Shown: positions 53,875-64,000 of the stretch, in pieces
Numbering within the stretch: position 1 is the stretch's first letter
Layout of the letters: each line of letters begins with the position of its first letter
Assembly: GCA_037693485.1 (NCBI GenBank)
Contig: CM075351.1
Span: 73,620,001-73,684,000 of the forward strand
Source of the DNA: Kitagawia praeruptora
Lineage: Eukaryota > Streptophyta > Magnoliopsida > Apiales > Apiaceae
Direction of reading: 5' to 3'
Length of the DNA stretch: 64,000 nucleotides
The notes under the pieces: model-generated
Database searches by the model: none
Told to the model about the DNA's origin: nothing
Seen by the model: the letters and a program-made list of their open reading frames with translations, nothing else
Translations under genes and position numbers: made by a program

Positions 53875-54739
53875 TACACCATTACATATCAATTACTTAG
53901 TTTTATTTGTATCTTTTCATACTTTGTTTTTATCATGGTTTCACTTGATCCCATGATGACGAGAGGTTCAATTATGAACTAATCGTTGTCATGGGATTCT
54001 AACGGATTTATTTATGGAGCTTTAGTATCTTGATGCTTTAAAGATCTGTGTGTGATGTATATTTGATAACCTCGTATGGTTATGCTTAATTGATAGATGC
54101 GTCATGAACATCTAATTTGTTAATCTCTTTTGAAGTGAAAGTGGATCTTGAGATTTAGAACTTGCCATGCTAGCATAGGTTCATGATTGTTTATCAACAT
54201 GATTAGTATGAGATGAGAATACTTATATTGCCCTATTTGATCTTTATGGATAACTTGTTCTTCAACCGTTATGTTTTCAAATTCTATAGACATATAGGGT
54301 CTAAGCATAATTGGTGTTTATTCATCTTCTATCTCTTTTGTGGATGTATGTTTAGTTTGGTATACGTATGCTGAGAGGTAGCGTGTACTTGTTTCGTGTT
54401 ATCCGATCAGATATCTTAACCATTGCATATAGTGATTAAAGGCGTTAGATCTAAGCGAAGTATTTAATGAAGTTAGGATCCCATGTTTTCTCTTGCAAAA
54501 GTAATTAGATTTAAATTCTCATTAGTTAGTTAATTCTTAGTTTGTTAATTTGTTTCTTAGTTAATTTTTAGTTAATCAAACTCCAAAATGTTATTTGTCT
54601 TAGCAGTGAATAATAATCATACATTGTTGCATAGGTACATCTACTGAATTAAAACCATAACCAGATCTCTGTGGGAACGAACTCGACTTATTCATGTATT
54701 ACTTGTGACCACGTACGCTTGCGTGATTTTGTGTAAACA
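53875..54739 (+). repeat. C 3' LTR, right part
   Basis: Resumes the C LTR after S2, beginning with the second TACAC copy. It matches 36476-37333 of the 5' LTR and ends GTAAACA, with CCTAC after it. Confidence 0.9.
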
Positions 54740-54744
54740 CCTAC

Positions 54745-55815
54745 ACATGACGTTCTCCCAGAAGAACTGCATGACTTGCTTGGTTGTGATCTTAGCCAAA
54801 GGTTTGGCCTCGATCCACTTCGTGAAGTAATCAATAGCTACAATCAGGAACTTTCTTTGAGCTGTGGCCATTGGAAATGGCCCAAGTATATCCATCCCCC
54901 ACATAGCAAAAGGAATGGGGGAGCTGACAGACGTCAACATCTCTGGTGGTTTCCTAACCACTGGTGCATGTTTCTGGCACCGATCACACTTTTTCACGTA
55001 TTCCTTGGCATCAACCATCATCTCAGGCCAATAAAATCCGAGTCTAACTATCTTGTGAGCTAGGGCCCTGCCCCCCAAGTGTTGCCCACAGATTCCTTCA
55101 TGGACTTCTTCTAGTGCTGACTTAGCTTCTTCGGGCCTTAGGCACTTCAGATACGGAATCATAAAGGATTTTTTATAGAGTATCCCTTCAATCAGAGCAT
55201 ACCTCAACGCCCTCACAGATAATCTTCGTGCCTCCATGGCATTAGTCGGGAGCCAACCGGTTTTGAGATGTGCTTTTATGGGATCTATCCAACATTCTCT
55301 TACCCCTATAGGTGCAACCAACTTCGAAACGATAGTAGGGGCTCTCAGAACTTGGAAGTAGACACTACCAGAATAATTCTCTATCTCGGAGGAGGCAAAC
55401 TTAGATAAGACATCAGCCTTGATGTTTTCCTCCCTCGGAATGTGCCCTAGGTAACATTCATCAAATTGAGTCATCACTGCCTTCACTAACCTCAAGTACT
55501 TGGCCATGGTTTCATCCTTTGCCTCAAACTCTCCATTGACTTGGGACACAACTAGCCTTGAATCTCCACAAACTTTTAGATTTTTGCTCCTGCCAAACCA
55601 AGTCCAGCTACCAGAGCTTCATATTCTGCCTCATTATTGGTTGTTGGAAAGTCTAATTTCAGGGCGTATTCAATCGTGAATCCATCGGGACTTTGTAGGA
55701 CAAGACCTGCACCACTTATTTTTGTTTTTGATGCTCTATTAAAATAGAGCATCCAGAATTCCTTCTCTTCAATCAGGGGTTCCTTGTCTTCCTTATTGCC
55801 TTCCTGAGGTATCTC
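54745..55815 (-). pseudogene. pol: Tat pol fragment: second RNase H and integrase N-terminal part
   Basis: On the minus strand the second RNase H begins after the stop at 55816-55818, with NNEAEYEALVAGL and VCGDSRLVVSQVNG motifs. This archaeal-like extra RNase H is diagnostic for Tat-lineage Gypsy elements. A one-base frame change in an A-run near 55581-55585 breaks it. Downstream in frame come the integrase HHCC finger (near 55100-54990) and the first catalytic Asp in a WGMDILGPF block (near 54905). The gene is cut at 54745 by element C. Confidence 0.88.
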
Positions 55816-57192
55816 CTACCCCCCGACTTCTTGGTTGTCAATGGTGCATTCAACTACGAAGTCAGCAAGTGCCTGAGCTTTTATGGCCGTCCTCGGCTTG
55901 TAATTGATCTCGAATTCTCCCAACTCAATTGCCCACTTAATAAGCCTACCACTGGCTTTAGGGCTATGTAAAATGTTCCTCAATGGCTGTCCTGTAATGA
56001 CTTCAATCTTGTGTGCCTGAAAGTAGGGCCGTAGCTTCCTTGAGGCAGTTACCAATGCTAAGACAAACTTTTCAATGTTAGAATAGTTCAACTCGGCTCC
56101 ATGTAGAACTTTGCTCACATAGTATACGGGTTTTTGAATCTTGTCTTCCTCCTTCACTAGCACCGCGCTCACAGCTTGACCCGAAATAACTAAGTAAAGA
56201 TAGAGGATTTCTCCCATACTTGGCTTGGCCAACAGCGGGGCTTCAGCCATATACTTCTTCACTTGATCAAAGGCTTCTTGGCTTTCTTCTGTCCATTCGA
56301 AGTTTTTCACTTTCTTTAGTGTTTTGAAGAACGGCAAACACTTGTCTCCGGATTTGGAGACGAACCTCCCCAATGCAGCAATCCTTCCAGTCAGTTTCTG
56401 TACGTCCCTTTTGGAGCGAGGTGGTTCAATATCTAGAATAGCCTTGATCTTGTCAGGGTTAGCCTCAATTCCTCGTTTCGAAACCATAAGACCAAAGAAC
56501 TTCCCTGACCCGACACCAAAAGCACATTTGGCTGGGTTCAACATCATCTTGTGGTGTCTCAACACTTCAAATGCCTCACGGAGGTGCTCAATGTGATCGG
56601 CCTTGCGTAGGCTTTTCACCAGCATATCATCTACATAAACTTCCATAGTTTTTCCAATGAGATGAGAGAAAATCTTGTTTACCAACCTCTGATAGGTAGC
56701 TCCTACGTTTTTCAATCCAAAGGCCATGACCAGGTAACAATACACACCAAAGTTGGTGATGAATGATACCTTAGGAATATCGTCCTTATGCATCTTGATT
56801 TGGTTGTAGCTGCTAAAACCATCCATGAAGCTTAGCATCTCGTGCCCAGCCGTGGCATCTATCAACATATCAATCCTTGGTAAGGGAAAACAATCCTTTG
56901 GGCATGCGTCGTTCAAATCAGTGAAGTCTATACACATTCTCCACTTTCCATTGGCTTTTTTGACCATTACGGGATTGGCCAACCATTCCGGGAACTGGAT
57001 TTCTTCACTGAACCCTGCCTCTAGGAGCTTGTCAACCTCCTGTTTTATGGCTTCTTGTCTCTCAGGTGCAAAATTTCTCTTCTTTTGTTTCACCGCCTTC
57101 CTGTCCGGATCTACGTTCAGATTGTGTGTTATCAATTGGGGATCTATCCCTGGCATATCAGCTGATGTCCATGCAAAGACATCACTATTGTG
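55816..57192 (-). pseudogene. pol: Tat pol fragment: reverse transcriptase and RNase H
   Basis: The frame is open on the minus strand from the junction near 57192, beginning SDVFAW, then MPGIDPQLITH. RT motifs include WRMCIDFTDLNDACP, LSFMDGFSSYNQI and the active site YVDDML (near 56635). RNase H has a KPVYYVSKVL block near 56120. It ends at a TAG at 55816-55818, before the second RNase H. The RT looks structurally complete, but gag and protease are missing because sequence to the right is element D. Confidence 0.9.
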
Positions 57193-57262
57193 TTATTACT
57201 GATATACTTATTATTATCACTCTTGTTCCTGAGCATTATGACTCTAAGCTCTGATACCAAAC
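57193..57262 (-). repeat. 70-bp repeat of the D 5' interior beyond its 3' LTR
   Basis: Nearly identical to 63340-63409. It contains GCTCTGATACCA (57248-57259), the reverse of the initiator-Met primer site, adjoining the LTR as it would in a 5' LTR context. The Tat pol frame ends at its left edge. Confidence 0.85.
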
Positions 57263-60200
57263 TGTGACAGCCCCAAATCCGGGGTCATAAATCCGGGCCA
57301 TCACGGACCAATTTCCATTCAATATCAATATCACTTGGGTCTTTTTTTTTTTTACAATTAATACTTATGCAATTGACCCCGCAATAATACACGCACACAC
57401 CAGTCATATGCTCAGAGAACAACATTCACCATAATAAAAGTTTAGATTTAAGCAGTTATTACAAACCAGGATCATACTTAGATACATTGTTGAATAATAC
57501 TTCGACATGAAGCATTTCAACAATCAAAAGTTATTACACCAACTTACACACTTAATGTACATAATCTATCAATACCCAACCGTCGTCCGATAGCTACCTC
57601 GGGAATCGTTGCCAACACTCTCTCAAAAGTTCATCTTTCCAGTACCCTCTTGCGGGGTGTAGTGCAGAGTATCGGCATACCTAGCTGTTGTATACATAAA
57701 TAGCAAGAATGAGCTAAAATAGCTCAGCAAGATAATTTCTATCAACTAGCATCAAAGGAAAATAAATCATCATATATATATATTAAACAAAACAATTTTC
57801 AGTTATTATGGAAAGAAATTTTATTTTCGTTCAAGACATATACCTTCCAATTATCCTTGTACGAAAAGAAATATATAATATTATAATCTCAGTCTCTCTT
57901 CTAATATCATATAATATCAATTCCTCTTCTTAAATAAAATAACAATCAAAATACCATCTCAGTGTACTCTTCCAAAATAATATGAAACCTGTACAATCTT
58001 TCACGATCATCTTCTCATATCTTTCTTAGGTAACAATTATATAAATTAACATAAAATCAGTTTCTCTTCATCTGTAACAGTAATTCCATCTTCTCATATC
58101 ATTTTTTTGTTTTCAGTTATAGAAATCTGAAAACCATTTTTCAATTCTTTCCTTTAAAGAAAACATTGGGGATTTCCACTATTGCCGAATACGTAAGGAC
58201 GATGATCAGTCGCCCTCCGTACCCGTCCCTTTTACTACCGGTAGAAGGAATGAAGGCTCTATCTTCTAACATCATCCCTGGAGGAAGGCTCTAACTGCTA
58301 CATCCTCCTGGAGGAAGGCTCAAACTGCTACATCCTCCTTCGGCAACTCTTGGGCCGGAATAAATATTGGATGCTGGACTGTGCCACTACCACACAGCCT
58401 CTTACGCTTTCTGTTGCAATCCCCCTTTTCAAATCATTTTTCCATTATCAAATACCATGTCACATTTTCCATCTTTTCGTTTCCATTTCCATTCACATTT
58501 ATCATTTCCATTTCCATTTATCATCACCTTTAAAATATTTATGTCATAATACTTTGATTATGACTCAGACATCTCTTCTATATTCAATGAAGTCAAATAT
58601 GTTTTTGTATACATAAAGTATTCCATTTGTTTTAGAAGTATTAAATAATACTCAATAATATCTATCACAACCTTTAGAAAGAATATTTTTAAAATAATAT
58701 TATAAATCATATAATCCTAGATAACAACTGATACCATTCCTTTATATATCTTTAGATAACAACTGATACCATTCCTTCATATTCACTTAATCATAAGGCA
58801 TGTTCACTTCATGCACAATCATCTCTATGTATATTCATATCCGTCTCATACTCATATCCATATTCATATTCATATTCATATCATACTCATATACCTTTCC
58901 TCTTAATATCAATAATCGAGGAAAACAATTCTTAACAATATAGTAACAGTAGCATCACATATATATATATTCCATGAAATCAAGTTTCTTTGAAGATAAA
59001 TAATTTCCAAGTAGGGATAGAAAAGATCTTGCCTGGATCTCTAAAGCGAGTAGGTAGGATCCTGAGTTCGTCTCCCGTCTCTATAGGAACGAAAGGATCA
59101 CTGTTAGTACATATCCCACTTAATCACCTAATCTCTATACAATAACACCCTTGAAACATATTATATGCTTAACATAGTTTTTATGCACCAAAAGTTTACA
59201 TGAACTTAACCATTTCTAAACTCGATCTAAGTTTTAGTGTATTCCACCATTTCCCTTAATAACCACACTCGACTGTAAAATTTCTCATAAATTCTCAAAT
59301 TCGAATTTTAATGCTAGGTCAGTGGGGTTTTAATCTCTGTTCAACCTAATATATTGTCCAAAAATTTCATAACCTTTAAAGATGATTAAGTATGGTAACT
59401 ATGGCCTCAAAGTTGACATAACTGCATTTTCTCGGTTCTCGAACGTCTTTCACTAAAAATGGCTTTTCTCCTAAACCGTTCATCAGATTTTAACGCACTT
59501 TATATCAAAACGATCTATTAACTAAACTCTATCATCTCATGGTCACTTGGTACTCTAGACAGGGTGCTACCGTACGGTATTGGTGTCCAAAAACAGGGCA
59601 GTTTTTGTTCTAACGAAAATCGGGCATTATAACGGCTATATTTTCATACTTTCCAAAATCCAACTCCTCCAAATCAATCATCCACCTTATACACCATCAC
59701 CTACACCATGTGGTCATCTTACCAACCATGGTTACAAGCACATACTCCTTCCATATTCAACTTTAATCACTTACAAACACATATAACATCATGATCTTAA
59801 CATTTATACCACTTAATCACTAAACTTTCTATAAATCATCATAAACTCAAGATAATACTAAAGGTTCATGAATTCCATACCTTCCTTGATTCTCTAATAA
59901 CACTAACAAAGCTTGATGATCCTTCAATAAGCCTTAGATAGTTCTTAGGAAGCTAAATCTTGATCATCCAAACAAGAAAACAACTTATCAATTTCGGATT
60001 TACTGTTAATCAGCTCAAAGAACTGCCAAAACGATGGTCTTACCATGCTTTTCTGGAAACGGCTCCTAAAGAAGAGTTGTAGAGCATCTCAATACCTTTC
60101 CAAAAAGCTATAGAACACCAAATTTCATTGAGAAATGAAGGAGATATGGTCATTTGACTGAGCTGCTGTCTTTTTACCCGAAAATGGAGAATGAAGATTT

Positions 60201-60872
60201 TTGTGTTGGTTTTGATCTTATCTTGGCTAGATTCTTGATAATTCTAGAGTTTAGTAGAAGCTTGAAGAGTTTTGTGGATAAAAACCATGTGAAAGTACTA
60301 ATTTGCCCTTAATCAAGGTTAGTGGAATGTGATGTAAGCAAGTGATGTCACTTGGATGATTCTAAATTCTCATTTCTTGATTTTCCTAGGTAAGTGTTAT
60401 TATCCTTGATTAAATCATAATGTAGCATGAATCCTTAATGTATTACTAATCTTGGTTGTTTTGTTTCCATACTCGTCTAATTGCGATTCGTCTCGAATAT
60501 ACCTCTTTCTTCAAGTGGTTTCGAAATCGTTTAACAATTCATTTTCCCCTGGCATTTCCTTGCTTTGATAATCCCTTGGTTTAATCTAACTTCACTATTT
60601 CCTCAAGATATAAACCTTTTAATATTTCCATACTCCTTAATATCACATTCCATAGAGTCTCAATTGAAATCAAAAATCTTAAAATCCATACTCATGAATT
60701 TCTGAAATCCATTATCATTTTGAGTCACTCATTTTCATAGTACAACATCAATATGGTTCCTGATTATTCATTTTCCATTTCAAATCTAGGGTACTTACAT
60801 ACCATTTCCCTAAATCCTCAAAATTACTATTCATTTAGGCACTGTATGATTCTAAAAGTTAGGGTTATTACA
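57263..60872 (-). repeat. D 3' LTR, about 3610 bp
   Basis: On the minus strand it opens TGTAATAACCC directly after a purine tract and closes GGCTGTCACA. The closing 591 bases match 63410-64000. Inside are a 30-bp tandem repeat with the word GAGGAAGGCT (about 58270-58336) and a CATATT-type microsatellite near 58845-58890. No gene is supportable; the short frames (58350, 59580) look like chance. Confidence 0.75.
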
Positions 60873-60889
60873 GTCTTCCCCCCTTAAAA
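60873..60889 (-). promoter_or_regulatory. D polypurine tract
   Basis: On the minus strand CTTTTAAGGGGGGAAGA-type sequence abuts the TG opening of the 3' LTR. Confidence 0.7.
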
Positions 60890-63339
60890 GGATTCCGTCC
60901 CGGAATCATATTGGAAATGTCCATAGGTACCTTTTTCATCCACACCTTCTAATTCCACACTACTTCCTTTATCCTTTTTCCCTTCATAATATCTCTATCT
61001 TGTTTGCGCAAAAAAAATACACTGACATAAACTTGCTTGTCATTCATCAACATGCCATTTAGCTTATCATTAGTAGTACTCTCACTATCTTTCCTTGAAA
61101 ATCTCCTCCTATATACAGTCATTCTATTTTATCTCACCTCTCATTCCTCTTTTGCCTAAGGGTATCGGCCACCACATTGGCCTTCCCTGAATGGTAGTGT
61201 ATCTCACTATGGTTTGTCTATATTTTGATCTCTATCATGACATAAATGTTAACACCTCAATATTCCTATATCTCATCTCTGTAAAATTTTCCAGAAAATA
61301 AGCTATAATAATATTTCTTGAAACTATTGTAAGAAAATATCAATTATAATATATATATCCTGTTCGTACTTATACGAGCAGATACTTTCCATTCATTCTA
61401 AGGATTTTCCTTGCACTTTCCCCATTATTCCCAAATCCTCTTTTTATATCGTTTTCTGACCCTTAACAGATACTGATTTTCCTTATCTAGATTGTCAACC
61501 TAACTACACCATTCATTGACTTAGTCGATCCATAACCAAACATTTACACTTAAAAGGTTAAATTAGAGCGTACCTACAATTTCCTCCGGATACCTTATCC
61601 CATATGTCTATTGTTCACTATACACTCTTTACATCTTGCTGATCCACCTTAGTTCTTTTCATGATATACTATCTACTCCACCTCTGAAATTTTCCTTTAT
61701 TATTCTCATCAAAATCTCATTCACACCTTTTTGGATTAATCCTTTGAATAATTAACATCTTTAATCTCTCTCTTTTCTACTTAGGGTATTAGTCATAATA
61801 TTGGCCTTCCCCCACTAAAAGTTATTGCACCTCGAATCCTTTATTAATTATCCCCACTTCCTTTGTTTATCCTTATTCTGACTCTATCCTCAAAATACAC
61901 CTTACTCTCAATAGTAAATCTCAATTATACCTTAAAATTCCTCATATTCTTTTCTCTTACTAATCATCAAATATACCCATTTCTTCTAGCGAAATTCCTT
62001 CCTCTCTTATATCGAAACGCTTCCAATTCTAATCATCTCTTATTGAAATTTCCCTTGGAATCTCCGGTTTCCTTGTATAATCACATATACTATAAACATT
62101 GCTTCCATCCATTAATGAAATCTTCTATATTCGAAACAATTTATAGAATTTAAGAAACTTTGAATTGAAACGAACCCAGAAACAAGCAAGGGTCCCACAA
62201 CAATTTATAAGATTAAGAGTTTTAAATAGCTCTTATTCGAAACGAAAGAATATTTGGGAAATCAATATGATAGAAGAACCCGTACGTCACACAAGTGAGG
62301 GCGTCCCCTCCGACTTTCTATCACACAGACAGATCGTCCTTGTGTATACATATAGGGCTGTTCCTCTTAGTTGGAGTAAGAAATATAGAGGGAAATTTAA
62401 ATCACAATGATAAATACCATCTTCCAAAAATAATCTTAGAGGAATATTTTGACTAATACAGTTTTGAAACACATTTCAAGGGTACCAAAAAGTTTTGAAA
62501 AGATACCGGCCCTTAATAAATAATTACCCACTAGTGGAGGAAAATTTGAAACTCAATAATATAATTTAGCAGGGCTTTAGGAGCTTGAAAATAGGTACTG
62601 TTAATAGCCTCTACCCAATTAAAAATCCCAATAATGGAAGGCTTTCCTCAAATACCATTTATATCTTAGACTGCATACTCCAAAATTTCTTAAATTTGGC
62701 AATCACCATGAAGCCTCAACCTATCGTCTGCTATTCCCAATTATCTTCATTTACCTAGTCGTGACTTGGCTCGATACTCTCTGCCTTTATCCATAATAGA
62801 ACACAACCTTCTAATCGATATACTTACGTAATATTGATCGTCTCGGCCTAACATTGCTCTAGTACCAAGGACCCATCAACTATACTTCTAAATTGTATAA
62901 TCTAACATACCCTGTATACTCACGAGGTTATCTAACGTACACTTCCCAATACATCAAGTATTCCCTTTCACATATCGATCTCGTGTGCAACATAAACTTA
63001 ACACTTTTGGCATAATAACCTTTTCATTTAAGTCAATCTCGGAATGTCTCAGTCTGTCTTGGTCCTGTATATCTTGGCTTTACCGACCAACCTCAGTTTC
63101 ACCCTTTCATCTCCACAAACAATAAGTGTCTATTCACCGATCCACTTACAATATTTCTTCAAACTCCCTTAAACACAAGAAGACTTTAAATACCCTTAAC
63201 TTTGGCTCACCAATCTCCTCTCCCTATACTAAAACATAAACTTTTATTAGTAATAATCTATAAAATTATAATCACTACTTAGAATAAATGCTTCGTTCGA
63301 TAAACCACCCTTGAACTCGATGTGAGTTCATAATTTATA
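60890..63339 (-). other. D decayed interior with RNase H remnants
   Basis: Pyrimidine-rich on the plus strand, without a usable ORF. A minus-strand remnant at 61140-61205 reads EIHYHSGKANVVADTLR, the end of a Gypsy RNase H domain. A weaker second copy of the GKAN segment lies near 61780-61830. The frames at 61863 and 62165 have no recognisable product. Confidence 0.6.
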
Positions 63340-63394
63340 TTATTACTGATATATTTATTATTATCACTCTTGTTCCTGAGCATTATGACTCTAA

Positions 63395-63406
63395 GCTCTG
63401 ATACCA
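63395..63406 (-). promoter_or_regulatory. D primer-binding site (initiator Met tRNA type)
   Basis: On the minus strand TGGTATCAGAGC lies three bases after the 5' LTR end at 63410. Confidence 0.8.
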
Positions 63407-63409
63407 AAC

Positions 63410-64000
63410 TGTGACAGCCCCAAATCCGGGGTCATAAATCCGGGCCATCACGGACCAATTTCCATTCAATATCAATATCTCTTGGGTCTTTTTTTTTACA
63501 ATTAATACTTATGCAATTGACCCCGCAATAATACACGCACACACCAGTCATATGCTAAGAGAACAACATTCACCATAATAAAAGTTTAGATTTAAGCAGT
63601 TATTACAAACCAGGATCATACTTAGATACATTGTTGAATAATACTTCGACATGAAGCATTTCAACAATCAAAAGTTATTACACCAACTTACACACTTAAT
63701 GTACATAATCTATCAATACCCAACCGTCGTCCGATAGCTACCTCGGGAATCGTTGCCAACACTCTCTCAAAAGTTCATCTTTCCAGTACCCTCTTGCGGG
63801 GTGTAGTGCAGAGTATCGGCATACCTAGCTGTTGTATACATAAATAGCAAGAATGAGCTAAAATAGCTCAGCAAGATAATTTCTATCAACTAGCATCAAA
63901 GGAAAATAAATCATCATATATATATATTAAACAAAACAATTTTCAGTTATTATGGAAAGAAATTTTATTTTCGTTCAAGACATATACCTTCCAATTATCC
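63410..64000 (-). repeat. D 5' LTR, partial (591 bp visible)
   Basis: Matches 57263-57860 apart from a shorter T-run and a few substitutions, and runs off the window. The close match suggests the two LTRs derive from one insertion or one tandem unit. Confidence 0.85.

Larger units (their letters stand above)
35738..54739 (+). mobile_element. Athila-derived non-autonomous element C (3' LTR split by S2)
   Basis: The CCTAC target duplication (35733-35737 and 54740-54744) and TGATAAGTGG...GTAAACA ends define it. It has a 5' LTR, a tRNA-Asp-type primer site, a gag-like ORF, a non-coding interior, a polypurine tract, and a 3' LTR interrupted at a TACAC duplication by Sirevirus S2. There is no pol. 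It is inserted in the Tat integrase gene in the opposite orientation to A. Confidence 0.94.
17165..57192 (-). mobile_element. Decayed Tat-type Ty3/Gypsy element, host of the nested block
   Basis: On the minus strand, in fragments from right to left: RT/RNase H, second RNase H and integrase N-terminus, integrase core, integrase C-terminus. After these come an antisense gene, a tandem array, a polypurine tract and a 3' LTR. The second RNase H after the normal RT-RH, and the extra antisense gene plus tandem repeats before the 3' LTR, are recognised traits of Tat/Ogre-type elements. Elements A (with B) and C (with S2) interrupt the integrase gene at 5-bp target duplications. The 5' half is missing to the right of 57192, where element D begins. 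Confidence 0.85.
57193..64000 (-). mobile_element. Long-LTR Gypsy-like element D (right part outside the window)
   Basis: On the minus strand: 5' LTR (63410 onward, cut by the window edge), initiator-Met primer site, about 2.5 kb of decayed interior, polypurine tract, and a 3' LTR (57263-60872). A 70-bp copy of the start of the interior, including the primer site, follows the 3' LTR at 57193-57262. LTR size and a GKANVVAD-type remnant suggest a Tekay/Del-like Gypsy derivative. That lineage is inference. Confidence 0.75.

Noticed and set aside
61863..62472. Short frames in the D interior
   Set aside because: Low-complexity, pyrimidine-driven composition with no motif. Likely chance.

Overview
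This is nuclear DNA of a flowering plant, probably a eudicot. I cannot name the species. The window is a stack of nested LTR retrotransposons with no convincing host gene. Supporting signs are Sirevirus-type Copia elements with env-like ORFs, a Tat-type Gypsy element with a second RNase H, Athila-style LTR ends with a tRNA-Asp-type primer site, a long-LTR Gypsy element, and two Stowaway-like MITEs in AT-rich DNA.

Left block (1-15051). A Sirevirus (S1) runs off the left edge; its pol, env-like ORF and 3' LTR occupy 1-8410. It lies inside an older Copia element (F; pol tail at 8411-9207, 3' LTR at about 14762-15051). F also carries a complete Copia element (E, 9208-14761) at its PPT/3' LTR border. 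E has identical LTRs, a perfect 5-bp target duplication and an uninterrupted 1333-aa polyprotein. It is the only full-length, apparently competent element here.

Middle (15052-17164) is AT-rich DNA with two MITEs and no recognised gene.

Right block (17165-57192). A decayed Tat-type Gypsy element on the minus strand is the host of everything here. From its 3' end it holds a 3' LTR, a 67-bp hairpin tandem array, an intron-containing antisense gene (+ strand) with its own TATA box, and then pol. Its integrase gene is split by two Athila-derived, gag-only elements, A (minus strand, 21924-35377) and C (plus strand, 35738-54739). A is split by a third family member, B (24198-30555). The 3' LTR of C is split by a second Sirevirus, S2 (40760-53874). 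The 5-bp target duplications GTGTC, AAGTA, CCTAC and TACAC fix the nesting order for A, B, C and S2.

Right edge (57193-64000) is a minus-strand Gypsy-like element (D) with LTRs of about 3.6 kb and only about 2.5 kb of decayed interior. A 70-bp piece of its 5' interior is repeated on the far side of its 3' LTR.

Most worth following up: a 13-nt complementarity between the LTR and the primer-site position in E; the spliced antisense gene of the Tat element; antisense ORFs in the pol-env spacer of both Sireviruses; S2, whose near-identical LTRs flank many disabling lesions, suggesting trans-mobilisation; and the gag-only Athila family with a stem-loop kept in all three copies.
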